Made by a program: the position numbers and the translations under genes. 64,000 bases of DNA from positions 38,262-102,261 of the forward strand of contig JTDE01001025.1 in assembly GCA_014338405.1 (NCBI GenBank), in the 5' to 3' direction. Below are positions 48,641 to 62,229 of this stretch, one piece after another; within the stretch, counting starts at the first letter, position 1, and every line of letters starts with the position of its first letter. The DNA is from Paragonimus skrjabini miyazakii. Lineage: Eukaryota > Platyhelminthes > Trematoda > Plagiorchiida > Troglotrematidae. The notes beneath the pieces were generated by a model. It was not told the DNA's origin and did not search any database. It worked only from the letters and a program-made list of their open reading frames with translations.

Positions 48641-49499
48641 ACAGATGAGAAGCCGTGTGAATGAAAACAGTGTGAAGGCTGGCAGAATCAGGCTGTCTGG
48701 CTCAGTATTACCACCAAAAACTGTTTTTTTGACTTCCGCTACAATGGCGGTCAAACCAACGTACGAGCGTAACCTGATAGATTAATCAAACCATCGCTAT
48801 CATATAACTGTACCCGTTTGAAGAAGAGTGATCGAAAACATGTCCGCTTATGTGTTTATAGTCTCACTATCGCAATGAACATGGTTGAAGCTCAAAATCA
48901 GACTGACTAGGGAGCACCGTTTTCTTGGTTTTCGACTGCAATTAACCGGCCACTTGTAGTCTTTATGCATTATGTCAACAGTAATAGCACCTTTTAGTGA
49001 TTGAACCAGTTGATGTGATCATGTGCTCATATCTGGCGTGTAATCGGTGGACTGGTAGTGAACAGGCTTATTTGGTTAGCACAGAAACCGAAAACAACCG
49101 ACTATTGTAAACATTGCTATGCATCCCGAATGAGGTTTAATTCGTTTTCGCTTCCAATTTTTAGAGTTTAAAACCGGTAAGTGACCACTAGACTTGAGAA
49201 AATCATAAACAATTGAGTAGTTTAATAAATTGCCCTAACAACAAGGACGTTCTGCATAACGCTGAGGTACAGTAACGGCTAAAGCTATCACTATTCAACT
49301 ACATCATCATGTCATGTTGCCATATGGCTTTCAGTGAAGCGTCTGAATTTCCAAGACCCAATATCCGCCCACTCATGAACACATATTATGTTCATATCGC
49401 GTTAACTGCAGATTGTCCAGGCCATCCTATCGGTGGATACAATTGATTTGGTTACTTTATCCCTATCTAACTGTGTGTGCGTCTATCTCATTTCAAACT

Positions 49500-49770
49500 T
49501 AGATTAAATAAGACCTGATTGTGAAATATCTGTGTGTTTGGCTGGATTCGAACCAGTAACAAAAAGATCATGCATAAACGCGGCAAGTGGTCTACAAGCT
49601 TACCTATGAAACCTCGTCGGAAGCTCAGAAAATTCACACTTCAACTCAGTTACTCGCCCAATCCACCGTGTTATATAGAATCCACCAAAGGATTCAGCAG
49701 ACCGAGCGGCCAACAACGATTCATCAACATTTCAAGCTTGCATCGGTCACACTACTCATAAGTAATACAA
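49500..49770 (-). repeat. Family 2 tRNA-SINE, near full length
   Basis: TGGATTCGAACCAGTAAC (B box on minus), a diverged A-box area, and a 5' body with TCAGTTACTCGCCCAATCCA. It ends near ACACTACTCATAAGTAAT. Confidence 0.7.
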
Positions 49771-52700
49771 TTTCGCATTGACTTTGATCATTTAACCTTT
49801 GGAAATGTAATCACTCTATGGTAAATGTATCGCCTACATGTGTTCCTTTTGGACGGATACATGGACATGCTGAGCTGCTCAAAATTCATAATTTTATTTA
49901 ATAAGTTCCGTTATTTTCTTGATTAGACTACAGTCTTGTGAAGACGGAACACTTTTCAGGGGGAAATGATGTTGCTTAAACTAATCCTAATACTTTAGTC
50001 TTGTTGAAAATAATATGATTATGAGGTTTTGATGGAGTTTATTATTTTTATGTTTGTGTGATAAACAAAAAATATGCTCATAGCTCTTTGCATATTCAAA
50101 CCGACAATAAATCTAATCAGTCTGTAATATGCCATTACATTTAATGTATTCTTGTCACGTGATGCCAGTTTTCCCTGTCAGGATCTATTCGGAACGTATA
50201 CAGGATGACATTAGATTTCATCAGATATACCTAGACACCGATTATCACTGGATCGTTCGGGTGAACATTAATAATGCACTGTGAGGGAATGTTGTTCAGT
50301 AGACCGGAAAGCGAATATTATATATTTTTATGACATTACGACTTTACTGTCTGAAATTGTTTAGTAGTGTTAGGGTTTACCAAATAGTTCGAGGTTTGTT
50401 ACATGTAACCGTGCGAACCAATCAATGTTTGTCTATTTACATACTACTTTCGGGAAATAACAAAAGCGCAAAAATTACCGGCATTGGCTTATTTTAATGA
50501 GGACATATCATTCATTTCGAAACCGTCAATGAATATAAGCTTATCCTGATAACTGGTTGATACGGAAAGTCAATCAGATACTTTCTAGGTCTAAGATTGT
50601 GGTTTTCTCTATATGGACATCGGCTCATTGCGTTCTTCTTCTAGCTTCCGTAAATATTGGTCAAAATTTGGTGAAATGTATAAAACCTCGAATGGTCAGT
50701 CATCTTAACAAACACAACAGTCAATATTTCAGTGCTGAACTTTGATATGTAAGCCAGTTTTCTATCCGCATCGCTCAATACGAATACTAAATTAAAAACA
50801 TGTCATTATCAAGGTTACTTTCGTGAAAACTAGACATCGTACGATTTGTTTGACTTCACATCGATTATCTATGAAGTGTACTGGTTGAGAAATCATATCA
50901 AACAGTTACGCAGAACATATGGGAATACTTGCGGTCAACTAGCATTTAGATTGTCTCAGAGACACGGTTTATTCCTGGACTTGATTACGGGGAAGAATTT
51001 GTTTGTGTTTCTTGCGGTTTTGATATAGGCTAACTTGTATGACGGACGGATATCAGACTAATCTGATCATTTCACTGGATATGATTAATTGTTTGCATTG
51101 TTAACCAGTGGCCAATCCAACAGGGACGAAGGGTATTTATTGTTTTGGTTCACTAACATATATCTAACAGTTGACACTGAGATTATATCCACTTGAACCA
51201 CTGCACACGGTTACAGCTTGTTACAAGAAGCTCTGGAAACGAGCCAATTAATTTGAAGAATATGCACAGAAAAACAGTCAGATATTGCTCAGAACACAGA
51301 ATAGGTTCAAAACCTTTTCAAGATATGGATGAAACAACAAAACACACGCGGTCTACCATGATTATTTATCAAGGTACGATAATTCCCTTGTGTTCATATG
51401 GAATCAATGTTGAAGTGAACAAGTCAAAAATTTGCACTGTAGTGAGTTCTATCAATAACCCAGTTTTTCTTTCTTGAAGAATCAGGTACATCATCTATCT
51501 GAATAAAAGTGTTACATTTTGTTGTGAATACTGTTCAGAATGCGTCGACCAAGTCACCAGTCAACTAACGACACACAAACTGAATTCAACGGTATGAACA
51601 AAGAAGTTCAATGTGATTCTCGCGGAATCTGGTTTAGTCGTATCTTCAAGAAAGACCATTGTTACACACTTTACACAATATGAGTATACAATGAAAATTG
51701 ATACTGTTTTGTTGGTAAGCATGACATGTTATGATTTATCCAATCAAATATGTGTGTGTAAAAAAATGGAAGAGTAGGGAGTCTCGTTTGTAGTTTTCAC
51801 TTTCTGAAAGGCGGTTATCGTAAAGGAACTTCTAAGAGTGTTACTTAGAAACAACTAGCTGGTGGATACATCAAATAAGAAAGGCGTTGAAAGGCATTCG
51901 ACGAAGAGTTTGTGATACAAATATGCTTTAAACGTAGACTAACAAACAAGACGATGTGAGAACATATCGTTGTCAGCTTACTGAATCAACGTATATCAGA
52001 GCTAAATACCATCGGTTTGTCAAGTAGCCTAATAGACAGACGTGTTACATTGAATACCTTTCGGAAATCATTTCCGTTCCATCTCACAGTATTTTCTTGA
52101 ACTGGCCAGAAATATTGAAACATACCTTCATTTTGATTATGAGCTGGCGTACATGTCATTCTTATTCCTAATATATGTTCAACCTCAGATATCGTTACGT
52201 TCAAGTCTTCAAAAGTATACTATGTTCAAGACGGTTCCGCTTTAGTTTCTATGTGTAGGAAAAACTATACTCAGATTTGGTTTTTTCAAACATATCGCAT
52301 AAGAAACCATATTATAATTTACACGCCGTAGGATGACTATGTTAAGAAACACTACCTTGTGTTTTACTGTATGAGTAAGACCTACGGGATTCCTTGTTTT
52401 TCATGTCTTGTCACACTTGGCCAGTGATGTATAAAGAGTTGAAAGACTAAATGCGCGTAAAAAAATAAACCGTTCACAAGGACAAGTTTTCTTTGCCGTA
52501 TGTTTCTGAAACCTTCCGCGTACTGTGATAGCTTGGGCTTTACCAGGTGATCAGTATACGGCGCACTTTTAAACATACTGTTTGCTTCATGTTTCGGTTA
52601 CGCTAAGTAACGTCCGAACAATGAGGAAAGTTTTAATCGAAAATTGTGAAATTAGATGCAAACACTTTAGCAGTTGACCTGTGCAATTAAACATTTGCGA

Positions 52701-53740
52701 AATCTGACATAACGGCAAATTAACAGACTATCTTGTCCCATTTGTTTGTCAGTTCTGTTTCCGAATTTTAGGCCACTGTTTTTATAATTTTTATACTGCT
52801 TCTAGTGTCTATGTTCTTGCACCAGACTTGTTTATTTCTTCAAAGTTAGTAATAAGTCTGCCCATGACTGGTAGAGCAGCACTTTGTTTCCTCATTGATA
52901 ACTTAACTTTACGGTTACAGGAGAGCCACAAATCCCGGCAGTCCTAAGCATATAGGTTAATTCTTTAGAGACGATTTTATCAGACCAAGCTGAATTTCTT
53001 AAAGTGAGTTATGTTTTTTTCTTCGTATCCGGTGATGCTTGTGTTCACATACATATATGCTCTGTAGATACTCAATGTATCCAAGTCTTTTCTAAGGAAC
53101 TCCCGGTAAAAGTGTGACAGTAATACTACTATGGGCTATTGAGTAGACTATGTTTGTTTCTTTCAATAGTAATGCATATATATATATATCTACCGTTAAT
53201 ATCTTGTTAATAATGTCCTTTTTGTTTCATCAATTTGTAAATGAAGCCTTTCTAGTTGGTGACACTTACTACATATTGATCTCACACAAACCATCTAATT
53301 TTTAGTCAACAACTCTGGAACTATTTCTGTCAGTAAAACACATGAATGCTTTGTTGAAGTCACCATTGTGCAGAGGCACAGTAATGCAACTAGGGAAATA
53401 TGCGTTCGTTTGACCTTGGGTCATTCAAAAACAAACAAACAAAATAAATTTAAAGGATTATGAACATACATGTTTCATTTTCTCTGTGGAAACGGTTTTC
53501 TATCACCTTCAAATTTAAATCTGTTGTCTTATATGTTGCTGTCACTCGTACAATGAACGACAGTAAACTCTAAATGTAAGTCGGTTATTTTTGCCAAGAA
53601 CTGTGACTTAAAAATAGCTACATAAGACAATCTAGTTTTAGGATGATGTGTACATTTTATCCGACAGTTTTTACTTCTGTTGAGTGACAGTTATCGAGTG
53701 TGATTTTTGTATATTCTGTGTCATATCTTACTTTTGGTTC
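49771..53740. other. No supported gene
   Basis: AT-rich. Short open frames at 50557, 50846, 51193 and 51986 have no recognised domain. An (AT)n run occurs at 53175-53189. Confidence 0.3.
53175..53189. repeat. (AT)n microsatellite
   Basis: Alternating AT run of about 15 bases. Confidence 0.8.
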
Positions 53741-53743
53741 AGT

Positions 53744-53911
53744 AAAAACGGGAGAAGAGGAATGAACAGAAACAATCCCATCGACAAAATTTTGCCCCAA
53801 AATCTGGTTAATTTAGTAAATAACTCAAGGTGTTACTTGTATTGTGCCTCAATGAAGCTGCCTAAAATAATACATGGATCAAGTTGGTACATGAATAAGA
53901 AAATCAAATGT
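53744..53911 (+). CDS. Weak exon candidate
   Basis: Acceptor TTTTGGTTCAG precedes an open frame with NNPIDKILPQNLVNLVNNSR and a possible AAAT|GTAACA donor. It may be a 5' exon of the gene at 56689, but no phase link was shown. Confidence 0.25.
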
Positions 53912-54239
53912 AACATCTAGACTAACAAATTGTAGTTTCAACAAACTTATCTGAAGTTTACTCTTGGCTAGAGTATGAGGTTTTGATAATTAGTTGCTTG
54001 GTAGTCATGCAATTTCGATGGTATATACTAGGTCACCAAATGGAATGATAATAGGATTGTATTAGCATCTCTGCTTGATGCTGATGTCAATTCGGCTTAT
54101 AATTTACTATCTCAATTCATAGTGTTTACCAAAAATATCACTGTCGACTTTTGTCGTGTTGTCTTATATTAAAATCAATAACACAGCGGAACTCTGTGTA
54201 CTAGCCCGGACCCAAATACTGCCTGTGCCTTTAATCAAA

Positions 54240-54565
54240 AGAGATCAGCCTGTCAGTGTCACCTCACATTGTATCAACCCAGTTACATGTAATTGCAAAG
54301 AAAGTTACATAGGCAGAACCGAGAGGTGCTTGATCTCCAGAGTGAAGGGACATTTGCCTAAGTGGGTACAAAACTCCGTATTACAGAAGAACGACAATGT
54401 GTTTGAAACACGCAAGCAACCAGCGTCCGCAGTTGCAAGACATGTCCTGACCACTGGACACGTTATGGTTTGCTGAAGCTGTCGCAATCGATCGACTTAA
54501 TCCGACCCTGTGTGTTCAGAAACAGCTGCTCGTAAACCTGACCCTTCCCTGGACTTAGTGACCTT
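54240..54565 (+). mobile_element. Penelope-like element, GIY-YIG endonuclease relic
   Basis: The frame to 54476 contains INPVTCNCKESYIGRTERCL and VKGHLPKW, the PLE GIY-YIG endonuclease, then ARHVLTTGH. After a frame change, AEAVAIDRLNPTLCVQKQLL and LTLPW give the normal PLE C-terminus. The reverse transcriptase part is missing. Confidence 0.8.
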
Positions 54566-56688
54566 TCTTAACCCATCGATTGACTATGCACCCTACCTCC
54601 TATCCGTTCGATGTAAAAAACCGTTCTATGTTATTGTAAATTTGGTACCAATGAGTCAATATGACATGCTTGCATCTACCAGTTTTCGTTTTCTGACTGT
54701 TTTGTTTAAAATCAGTAAGTCTAACCTTCTGTTGCTAAGTTGTACAATCAGTAGAAAAGTAATCTTAACGTTCACACACTGGTAACGGGTTCATCTGTTC
54801 AAGTAGATGTGCGGTCATTTCAGAGAATATCTCACAATTTATCGATGAAAAATGCTTTATCAGATATTGTGTGTTAGTTGAAATCGAACTGGTCAGTAGA
54901 TTTGCTAATTTCATATGGTCGTCAATTTTCGTTTTTTTACATTTAACGTACCGCGAATGCCCAAACAAAATTTTTATACATTAAATAACGCATACATGTG
55001 ATTGCAGCTATTGTATTCACATAGGATTGAAAAAAAACGAACTAATTTTATTGGAGATCACCCGTGGTACTATCTTGCGCATTATTCGTAAACAAACATT
55101 ACAAACTATTCAATTACGACAACTGAATTGTGACTGATTTAGGACTAATTCGGTCAGCAATACAGTTGCCAAATGAAATGTTGATGAAAAGTTAACTTCC
55201 AGCCGAAGCAAAACTAGGTATCATCGATTAGCTTGAATATGAAAAAAATCTCAATCAAGCGCTACTTTTTAAAAGGATCTAGCTAGAGATTATATGATAT
55301 CCGCGAGCTGTTTTAACTGGTTTCCCTTATAATGTTATTAACATTATTTCGTATTATTATGATGAACATAGATTTGAATTTTTGAAAACCTGTTTGTTTG
55401 GTCAATCTTCAAATGTTTATAATGAGTAGATAAGTTTAGGTAAGTTTATCATGGGGTTTTGTGTATAGATTGGGTTCTCACTGGGAACAATTGATTTCCT
55501 TTTAAGTACGCAGTTAACAGGTAAGAATTCACATCCGATAAATCACTATTTATGCAAAATGTACCCTAATCATTAGACAATTCATATAGAAGATAAGTAG
55601 TGAATATGTAACCGGAGAAAATGAGACTAAGTTGTAGAAGAATGTGTCACAAGGTATGCTGGGATTATCTGAAACATGTACCACCACGTATCTAAAACCA
55701 TTGAAGCAAACGGTGTATTTACATTAATCTGGAAGTGTATACATTAAAAGGAATTGTGAAAACCAAATGCAAAATATTAGTTAGCATTGTAGATTAGCAG
55801 GAGAAGACATAACAAGGCCGAAAGAAAGAACTTTTGTTAGTTAAACAAACTATTTAATATCGGCTCATCAATCGTAGTGAGTCTAATTGTACTATTTGTT
55901 GTGCATTTTTTCCAGTATAAAATTGATTGACCGTTTATGGTTGATCAACAAACCGGGAAATTACTTACCAAGATGCTAGAAAGAAATAAGAGAAGTATTC
56001 CTAGATAGCTCACTGGACTAGTCATCAGGTAAGTGATAAACAATTGCTTCGATTTTATTGAGTCACATAACCATCCTGCGCCGCCGGTGAATTGAACCCA
56101 TGACCCACGAATAGCTATCGGAAACATTCAATATATCGCAGTCACAGTCGCCAAAACTACGGAAAGTTTTATGCACTGCTTTCAATGGTATTTGTGTTTT
56201 CTGTTTTTATCACGAACCGCTTGTTGTTTGTCCGTAAACGAATGGACACTCACAAGAACCCCAGAATTTATTAACACTGTTTGTAAACTGTATCTCTGTC
56301 GGTTTCATGAACTTTGTTTTCAACACACTGAGTCATAGTATTAGTGAGTTAAACTTTTAGGCACCATGTGTTCTCAACGTAACAAAGATTATGATTCCAC
56401 ATAGATGTTTTTAATGTACTGTACAATACTATGATCGTTTTACATATCTGGCGAAAACTTTGGACATATGAAAAGCAAAACAGTTTGCATCAGAGTTCGG
56501 AGAACAGTCCAGCAATGTACTACAGTTTTTGTGTATCAAACGTTTACACTATAACAACATAGTTGAACCACATCGTAGTGGCTAGAAAATATTCATTAGA
56601 AACACTGTAATTATTGGTGTATAAAGTGTTCCACATTAAACTTTAAAAGATGAAACTGAGATAATTGAAACATTGCGTTTTTGTACAG
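54566..56688. other. No supported gene
   Basis: AT-rich. A lone B-box-like sequence on minus near 56085-56100 (GGGTTCAATTCACC) has no convincing A box. Confidence 0.3.
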
Positions 56689-58616
56689 TACCAGCTATCA
56701 GATTCATTTTTGAACACCCCCGCCTGTCAAACGCACTACAGTGTAGAAAGTTATTTCGTGTGTTGCAAAGTAAAATGTCTAATGAACGCCATTACCCTTG
56801 GTTGTTTGATAACGGTGAGATTTTACGTCATTCTGATGTCAGGTTACCCAGAGCTGAATATTTGACCACTCTATTAAAATTTTAAAATTTCTTTGATGTT
56901 TATTTAAAAGGTTTATGTTTGAGACTTCAAATCTGCATGCCAAAAATTGTTGTCACATGGTTTCTTAATATTTGACCACTGTAAGTGCAACACAGTCTAT
57001 TCCACTGAAACCAAAATTAGAGTTTCTGAATTGGCATAAATTACAATCATGAGGGTTTGGTGATGGTGTCGGTTTTCCATACTTTGTAAACGGATTCTGT
57101 TTGGTTAGGTCACAGCTTAGTTTGATTCGAGGTTGAGTAACAAAAATGTCAATTATTTACGGCTTGGTGTGTGAGTTTGAAAAATAGTAACACTACAACA
57201 AATATGTTTACTTGTTACACGTGGAAAAGTTGTTTGTTCGGCTCTAACAGTAAGAACGTGAAGCGAAACTGATTGAAAATTCCATTTGTAATTGTTTGTA
57301 TTCTACGTTGTACGCAAATAAACTTTCAAGCTGTTGGCTAATCCAAGACGTGGAAAGTCGTAGTCGTTTCCTAATGTGTCTAGTTGGTTAAAGTGTGTAA
57401 AACAGTTAGAATGCATCTGAAAGTTTGAACCACAATTATTTTCTGGAATGTAAATGATTGACAATATCATCTTGTTTATAGGTCAATTTGAAAATTGGAA
57501 TTTCTCTTCGGGCTACAGATTGCTATACGTGGGCAAAGATAACATGTGAGTATCTTTCATAGATGACTTCATACTCACATTTAAGCATAAACAGTAAACT
57601 TTGGTGACAGTTTTACTTTGGCTCTAAAATTTTTTAATAATGTCTAACTTTGCATGACTACTTGTCAGAATGTCTGCTTGAGCTAAGATCCCCAAATTGA
57701 TAGCAAAAGTTTTGAGATTTATCTTACATTATTGAGTTGAACTCGCTGTTAATTTTGTTTTGTTCGAAAGAACAGCTACTTTTTTGAAGGTCGTTTATGT
57801 GGATGAAAGCATATGACAATTTGTTTAATCGCACTACAGTTCAGTGGGATAGATAAGAGGGAATACTGTTATCTTTTACAGTGCAATTTAGCGCGGCGCG
57901 AAAATTTGTACAACTAAGCATTGAGTGTATGAGGAATCCGGAGGTCCCTTCTAGAAATTCAAATAGAAAAATTTATTACACTTCTTACTCTGGCGAACAT
58001 GAAGGCCAGATAAAAAAGTGGAGGGCAAATTACTGTGGAAAATACTTGTATAAAACATCACTTTTTTGCGTACAGCGCTAGGCAATTATATCAGATTGCA
58101 GACAAAGTTTTTCTCGAAAAAGATGGACTGTATTTGGATTTTTCTAACAAGTTCAGGAGCTGAGCAATACTTAGATAAAAAAACTTAGAAAACTACTCTA
58201 AAAGTTTACCCAGAAGGTAAATTAGGATTGCCGTGCATTTCTGGGAGTCGATTTTGTGCCCAGACGAGTACATTTTTAAAAATGTCAAATAACCCACAGT
58301 ATAATAAGGTTCGTCCGTGCTATCTGTAATAAGAGATAGGAGTCAGTACTTCGCAGTTTCAGTAAATAATCAAGCATCTTTAGCTAATTATCTTTTACAT
58401 GTGACAAATAAACTCAAACAATATTACGATTTGGCATGTAATTTCACATGTTTCGGTCAAATGTATAACACTGTTATTTCTCTTAAAGACTTTGTATATA
58501 TTGGTTTCACTTGAATGTTACAAATGAGTTACAAATACTTGGCAAGTAAACACCCCTTTTTTTCATTCCTTTACAGTCACCTGTTTCAAAATAAAGCACG
58601 TGAATTGCTACAACCG
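56689..58616 (+). CDS. Uncharacterised gene, three phase-matched exons
   Basis: Exons 56689-56814 (acceptor TTTTTGTACAG, donor AACG|GTGAGA), 57482-57545 (acceptor TTGTTTATAG, donor AACAT|GTGAGT) and 58577-58616 (acceptor TTCCTTTACAG, donor CCG|GTAATT) join with phases 1, 2 and 0. The product contains FIFEHPRLSNALQCRKLFRV, then NERHYPWLFDN, SSGYRLLYVGKDN and KARELLQP. I do not recognise the family. Aromatic-rich, mixed composition suggests a folded globular domain. Both ends are open, so it is an internal part of a larger gene. An open frame at 57884-58081 inside the second intron follows an acceptor but is out of phase with this chain. The exon-like stretch at 61475 starts in the phase this chain ends in, but a link is unproven. 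Confidence 0.6.
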
Positions 58617-58699
58617 GTAATTTAGATTAGATCATATTTTTATTATGGAACCATACTATGTAATACACAGTTGGCAGTGAAAGAATTCTGAGACACAAG

Positions 58700-58815
58700 C
58701 ACAGGCGTACTTAATGCTGAGTAATGCTCATGTTGCCAGATAATCTAGAAGAGACAGACAGTTATTGTCTTTTCACTTCAGCCGATAAACCCATGAGTAA
58801 AATTTCTGAATGACA
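58700..58815 (-). repeat. Ribozyme-SINE 5' body fragment
   Basis: TGAGTAATGCTCATGTTGCC and the following AGAGACAGACAGTTA and CAGCCGATAAACCC correspond to the body segment at 12588-12661. Promoter and ribozyme are absent. Confidence 0.5.
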
Positions 58816-59224
58816 GAGCAATCAACGGCATCAGAAATGGGAACGCTAGGAATTCAAACAAGTGTTTGTTATGTTCAGTCTTTTTTATCAAGTGTATTCA
58901 ACAGTAGTTAAACATACTTTAGTCTAATAAGGTGCTATTATATTTGGCCAATAATTCAAGGTAAAGTGAGTTCTAATTATCTACTTAGAATAATCGCATT
59001 AGACTAAAGCGGAAACATTTGAATCGGATAATGCAAGGTGCAGCACTAGGTCTAATTGTTGGTTTGACTTTCAACGTTTTGTAATTATTTCAAAAACATA
59101 TGGATTAATGGAATGCTCAGAATTAACTAAAAGGCATGCTTACAGTTTTGTAAGTTAACTCGCAGTGAAATAACATAATGTCATCCATCATCATCAACTA
59201 CAGAACACATTTTTATTGACGTAC

Positions 59225-59585
59225 CAATTTCCAAGAAGCTTACAGATTTTTGAAGGTCCTCAAAGGTATTTTTGCTTATGCGATTCAATGACAAATCCTC
59301 GAGCAGGCCTGGATTGTTCATTAAACGCACATACCTTTCCACGGCTACTGGCGTACTCCTCCGTAAAGCATTCACTTCTTCTAGAGACAAAGTTTTTGGT
59401 TCGTCACGCAGTGCGGTCAACAGTTGCACGAGCAGTGAGTCTTGTACAATGTGATCGGTCTTTCCAGATTCCCTTTCTGTAGACTCACCAGCTTGTGTGC
59501 GAATAGCATAAAGTACAACTGTAATACTAGCAAACAAGAATGTCATGTATAGTTCTTTGGCGTTCGTCTTTGTTTGCAGAAACAT
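59225..59585 (-). CDS. Probable small secreted protein, first coding exon
   Basis: On minus an ATG frame opens at 59585; a second ATG 13 codons later gives a classical signal peptide, MTFLFASITVVLYAIRTQAG. It is followed by a hydrophilic, helix-prone chain with LLVQLLTALRDEPKTLSLEE and NPGLLEDLSLNRISKNTFED. A donor TTG|GTACGT at 59225 suggests a further exon at lower coordinates; unspliced, the frame ends 14 codons later at a stop (59181). There is one cysteine only in the read-through tail and no dibasic peptide-processing pattern that I can defend. It could be a secreted effector or precursor of a peptide; the family is not recognised. Confidence 0.5.
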
Positions 59586-61112
59586 TGCTATTTATCGATG
59601 TTACACACTAATCTCGAACGATGCTTTAACTTGGAACAAAACCCGTTTTCAATGTTTGCATCCTTCGTTTAAGTACGTTTTCACAACAACAAATATACAG
59701 GCGCGAGCGCACTCATGTGGGCGTACAAACATAAGCCCGTAGAAACACATTACTTGTTTTCGAATTTTTCTGCTTCCGTACAAAGCACCCACTAACACAC
59801 ATACATTCAAGGTGACATAATGTCTATATCGCATAATAGTTCCATGTAGTCACATGTAACTCATCGTCTGTCTGATGTTGACCAGACCGCCGAGTGGGGT
59901 GGCGAGGAAGGGAAAAATACGACTGCGCTCAATCGTGCTCGTCCGATAATCTCCAGAGAGCCTTGTGACTGCAAGGTTGACTGATCATCCACCCGGCCAG
60001 ACCATTAGCATAGAGAGGACGATTAAATATGATCGTATTTTACATGCCAAAACAGTTACTCCCTACACCACAGTTGTGACCTTGGTTGTTGATCGTTGTT
60101 AGCGATATTCGCACGACATATGCTTGTGAAGGAGGCAGGAAGCTAAGATGAACACTGAATTGCTTGGCTGTATTTGTCTGGTTTACTTCCGTTAAGCCGA
60201 TACTTCATATTTGTGCATAAAAGTACATTGGAAATTCCAAACATTGTAAACCACTATATCTTAAAATAATTACTGATGGTAGTACAGAACACTTAGAGGC
60301 ATTATGTTATTAACTTGGCAACAGCTGTTAAACTGAAAATTCCATTTTATAAATAATGTTCCAATTTGGCACCGCGTTTGACCTTGGTGTACGTGAGATA
60401 ACTGACAGAGTTCCCGAAAATCAATAACTGTATACATCAAATAAAAGCAAACATTGTTCGCGGGTTACCATTGCGCATGCAGCTCAATAACAGTGCAGAT
60501 AAGGGAACGATTGGGAGATAATCTTGATGTTAATCAGCGACTACAGACTTCTTGCCAAGGTTTTGAATAGGGCTTATGAAAATGACCAGGACATGTAGGT
60601 ATTTTAGCAGAGTTTCGAAACTATAAATGAAAAATTCCACTGAGGTGGTGAGTCAACTGAGAGGCGTTGAAGTTATACAAAACTCGGTCGACAGTAATGC
60701 CTTGCGAGCCACGTTCCAACTGAAACTGACTCGATATGGCTGACTGGCTTCCTTGGTTGGCAGTTTGACCGCTCGTATTGTGATGGGCGACCGACTTGGA
60801 AACGCGAATATTCCAAATTTCGCTCAAGTATCCCTAAGAGGCGGTAAAGTATGTCCAGAAGCCCAAACCGAGTGGTTTGCAGACAACATGAGTGGCCGCA
60901 CGAGTCACTGTGTATCGAAATAGGCCAACGGACGACGGATGACAGACAGAAAACTTAAGACAGAAGGCGTCAGTTACACACAAATCACGCAGAAGTGCAT
61001 TCGACGGGCGGGTAGAAACGGCCGCGATGTTGTTGAACGATTTTTTTCGCTACATCGGTGCCGTGCCCTGAACATAACGCGATGGCGATGATGTGGCCAT
61101 GCCCACTCAAGA
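59586..61112. other. Intergenic stretch with GC-richer blocks
   Basis: 59880-60010 and 60660-61100 are GC-richer than the window average. Open frames on both strands at 60974-61215 overlap and none is identifiable. Confidence 0.3.
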
Positions 61113-62189
61113 ATGGCGACATGGAAGAGTGATTGTTGGAACTTGAGGCGATTACAGCGTGCAACGGACTCGAAGGCGAGGCACAACTTTCAGCCGCACT
61201 GGGCACATTGTTCACCGTACAAGCAAAGGCTGTCTATGCCTTGTATAGGCAGACAGGCTGCAAAATCGTATCGAGAAACACGGGCGAAGATGGTTCAGGA
61301 ATTCACTAAGGAACAAGACCGACGGATGGCAATGGATCGTTCCTATGGCGCCTGGTTTTGTTACACTCAAGACCGTATGATTTACCGCCAACATTTGTTA
61401 CGGCAAACGAGAAAAAACAGAGGATAGACTAGTGATTGGGCGTTTTATGTAGAATTTGTCATTGGAATTGCAGAAAATGTGGATGACCGAGTCTTGTAGA
61501 ATCACGGATATCGACCGGATGATCGAAATTCCACAGCGTCCACTCGTACAGATGGAATGCGGACGGCTTAAGCTTAAGGAACTTGAGGAGAGAGTGAAGC
61601 AACTGACAAAAGTAGTAGAAAGTTTGAAGAAGAGTTTGGAATTAAGAAGACTACAAGTTAGATAGGCACGTGAGTAACCACATCATGATCGCTGTTCTAT
61701 TTGTAACCGGGTAGAAGACTTTGTTTGTCATTGTCAAAACAAACAATTTTCTTCTTGTTTTTCTGAGGTACGGGATTTTCATTGAGGCGTCTCACGATTA
61801 AAAGTGCTGCTCAAGAGAGAACAAAGGATTGTGGTAGTAGATACAAAGATAGGGTGTTAACTATAAGCAAAGTACAGTGATTACCCGTTAATTTCTGTAA
61901 CAGGATTGTAATCGCGGTCGGACAGACGGCGTTATAGGTGTTGGGGCTATAGACGGTTGAAATTCAGATAATTGGTGTCAGGCTATGATACACAGTGTTA
62001 GTAATTGACAACGTGAAAGAAATGATAATAGATGCCTTACTGTCACGTCGACTGAGGTTGAACGCAGACCTAAAGAAGAACGAGTTGCGTGTTGATGGTG
62101 ACGCCATGAAATTTTTAGCGCGAGGAGAGGAAGAAGCAATACCGAGTGGGCAAGACTGCTGCGGAATCTCTATCGAAATGTCTTTTTGA
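61113..62189 (+). CDS. Coding-like stretch, possibly exons of one unknown gene
   Basis: Three + open frames with protein-like composition follow each other. 61113-61425 contains EFTKEQDRRMAMDRSYGAWF. 61475-61665, after acceptor GGAATTGCAG, contains LKELEERVKQLTKVVESLKK, a clear coiled coil. 61986-62189, after ATACACAG, contains VKEMIIDALLSRRLRLNADL and ends SIEMSF. The joins are not phase-proven, so these may be separate exons or one decayed gene. No domain beyond the coiled coil is recognised. Confidence 0.35.
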
Positions 62190-62229
62190 GCCGATTTTAT
62201 GCAGATTTCAGAGAGCTTAATCCAGTGAC

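Noticed and set aside
56085..56100. SINE or tRNA B box on minus
   Set aside because: An isolated GGTTCAATTC without an A box or any resemblance to the two SINE families.
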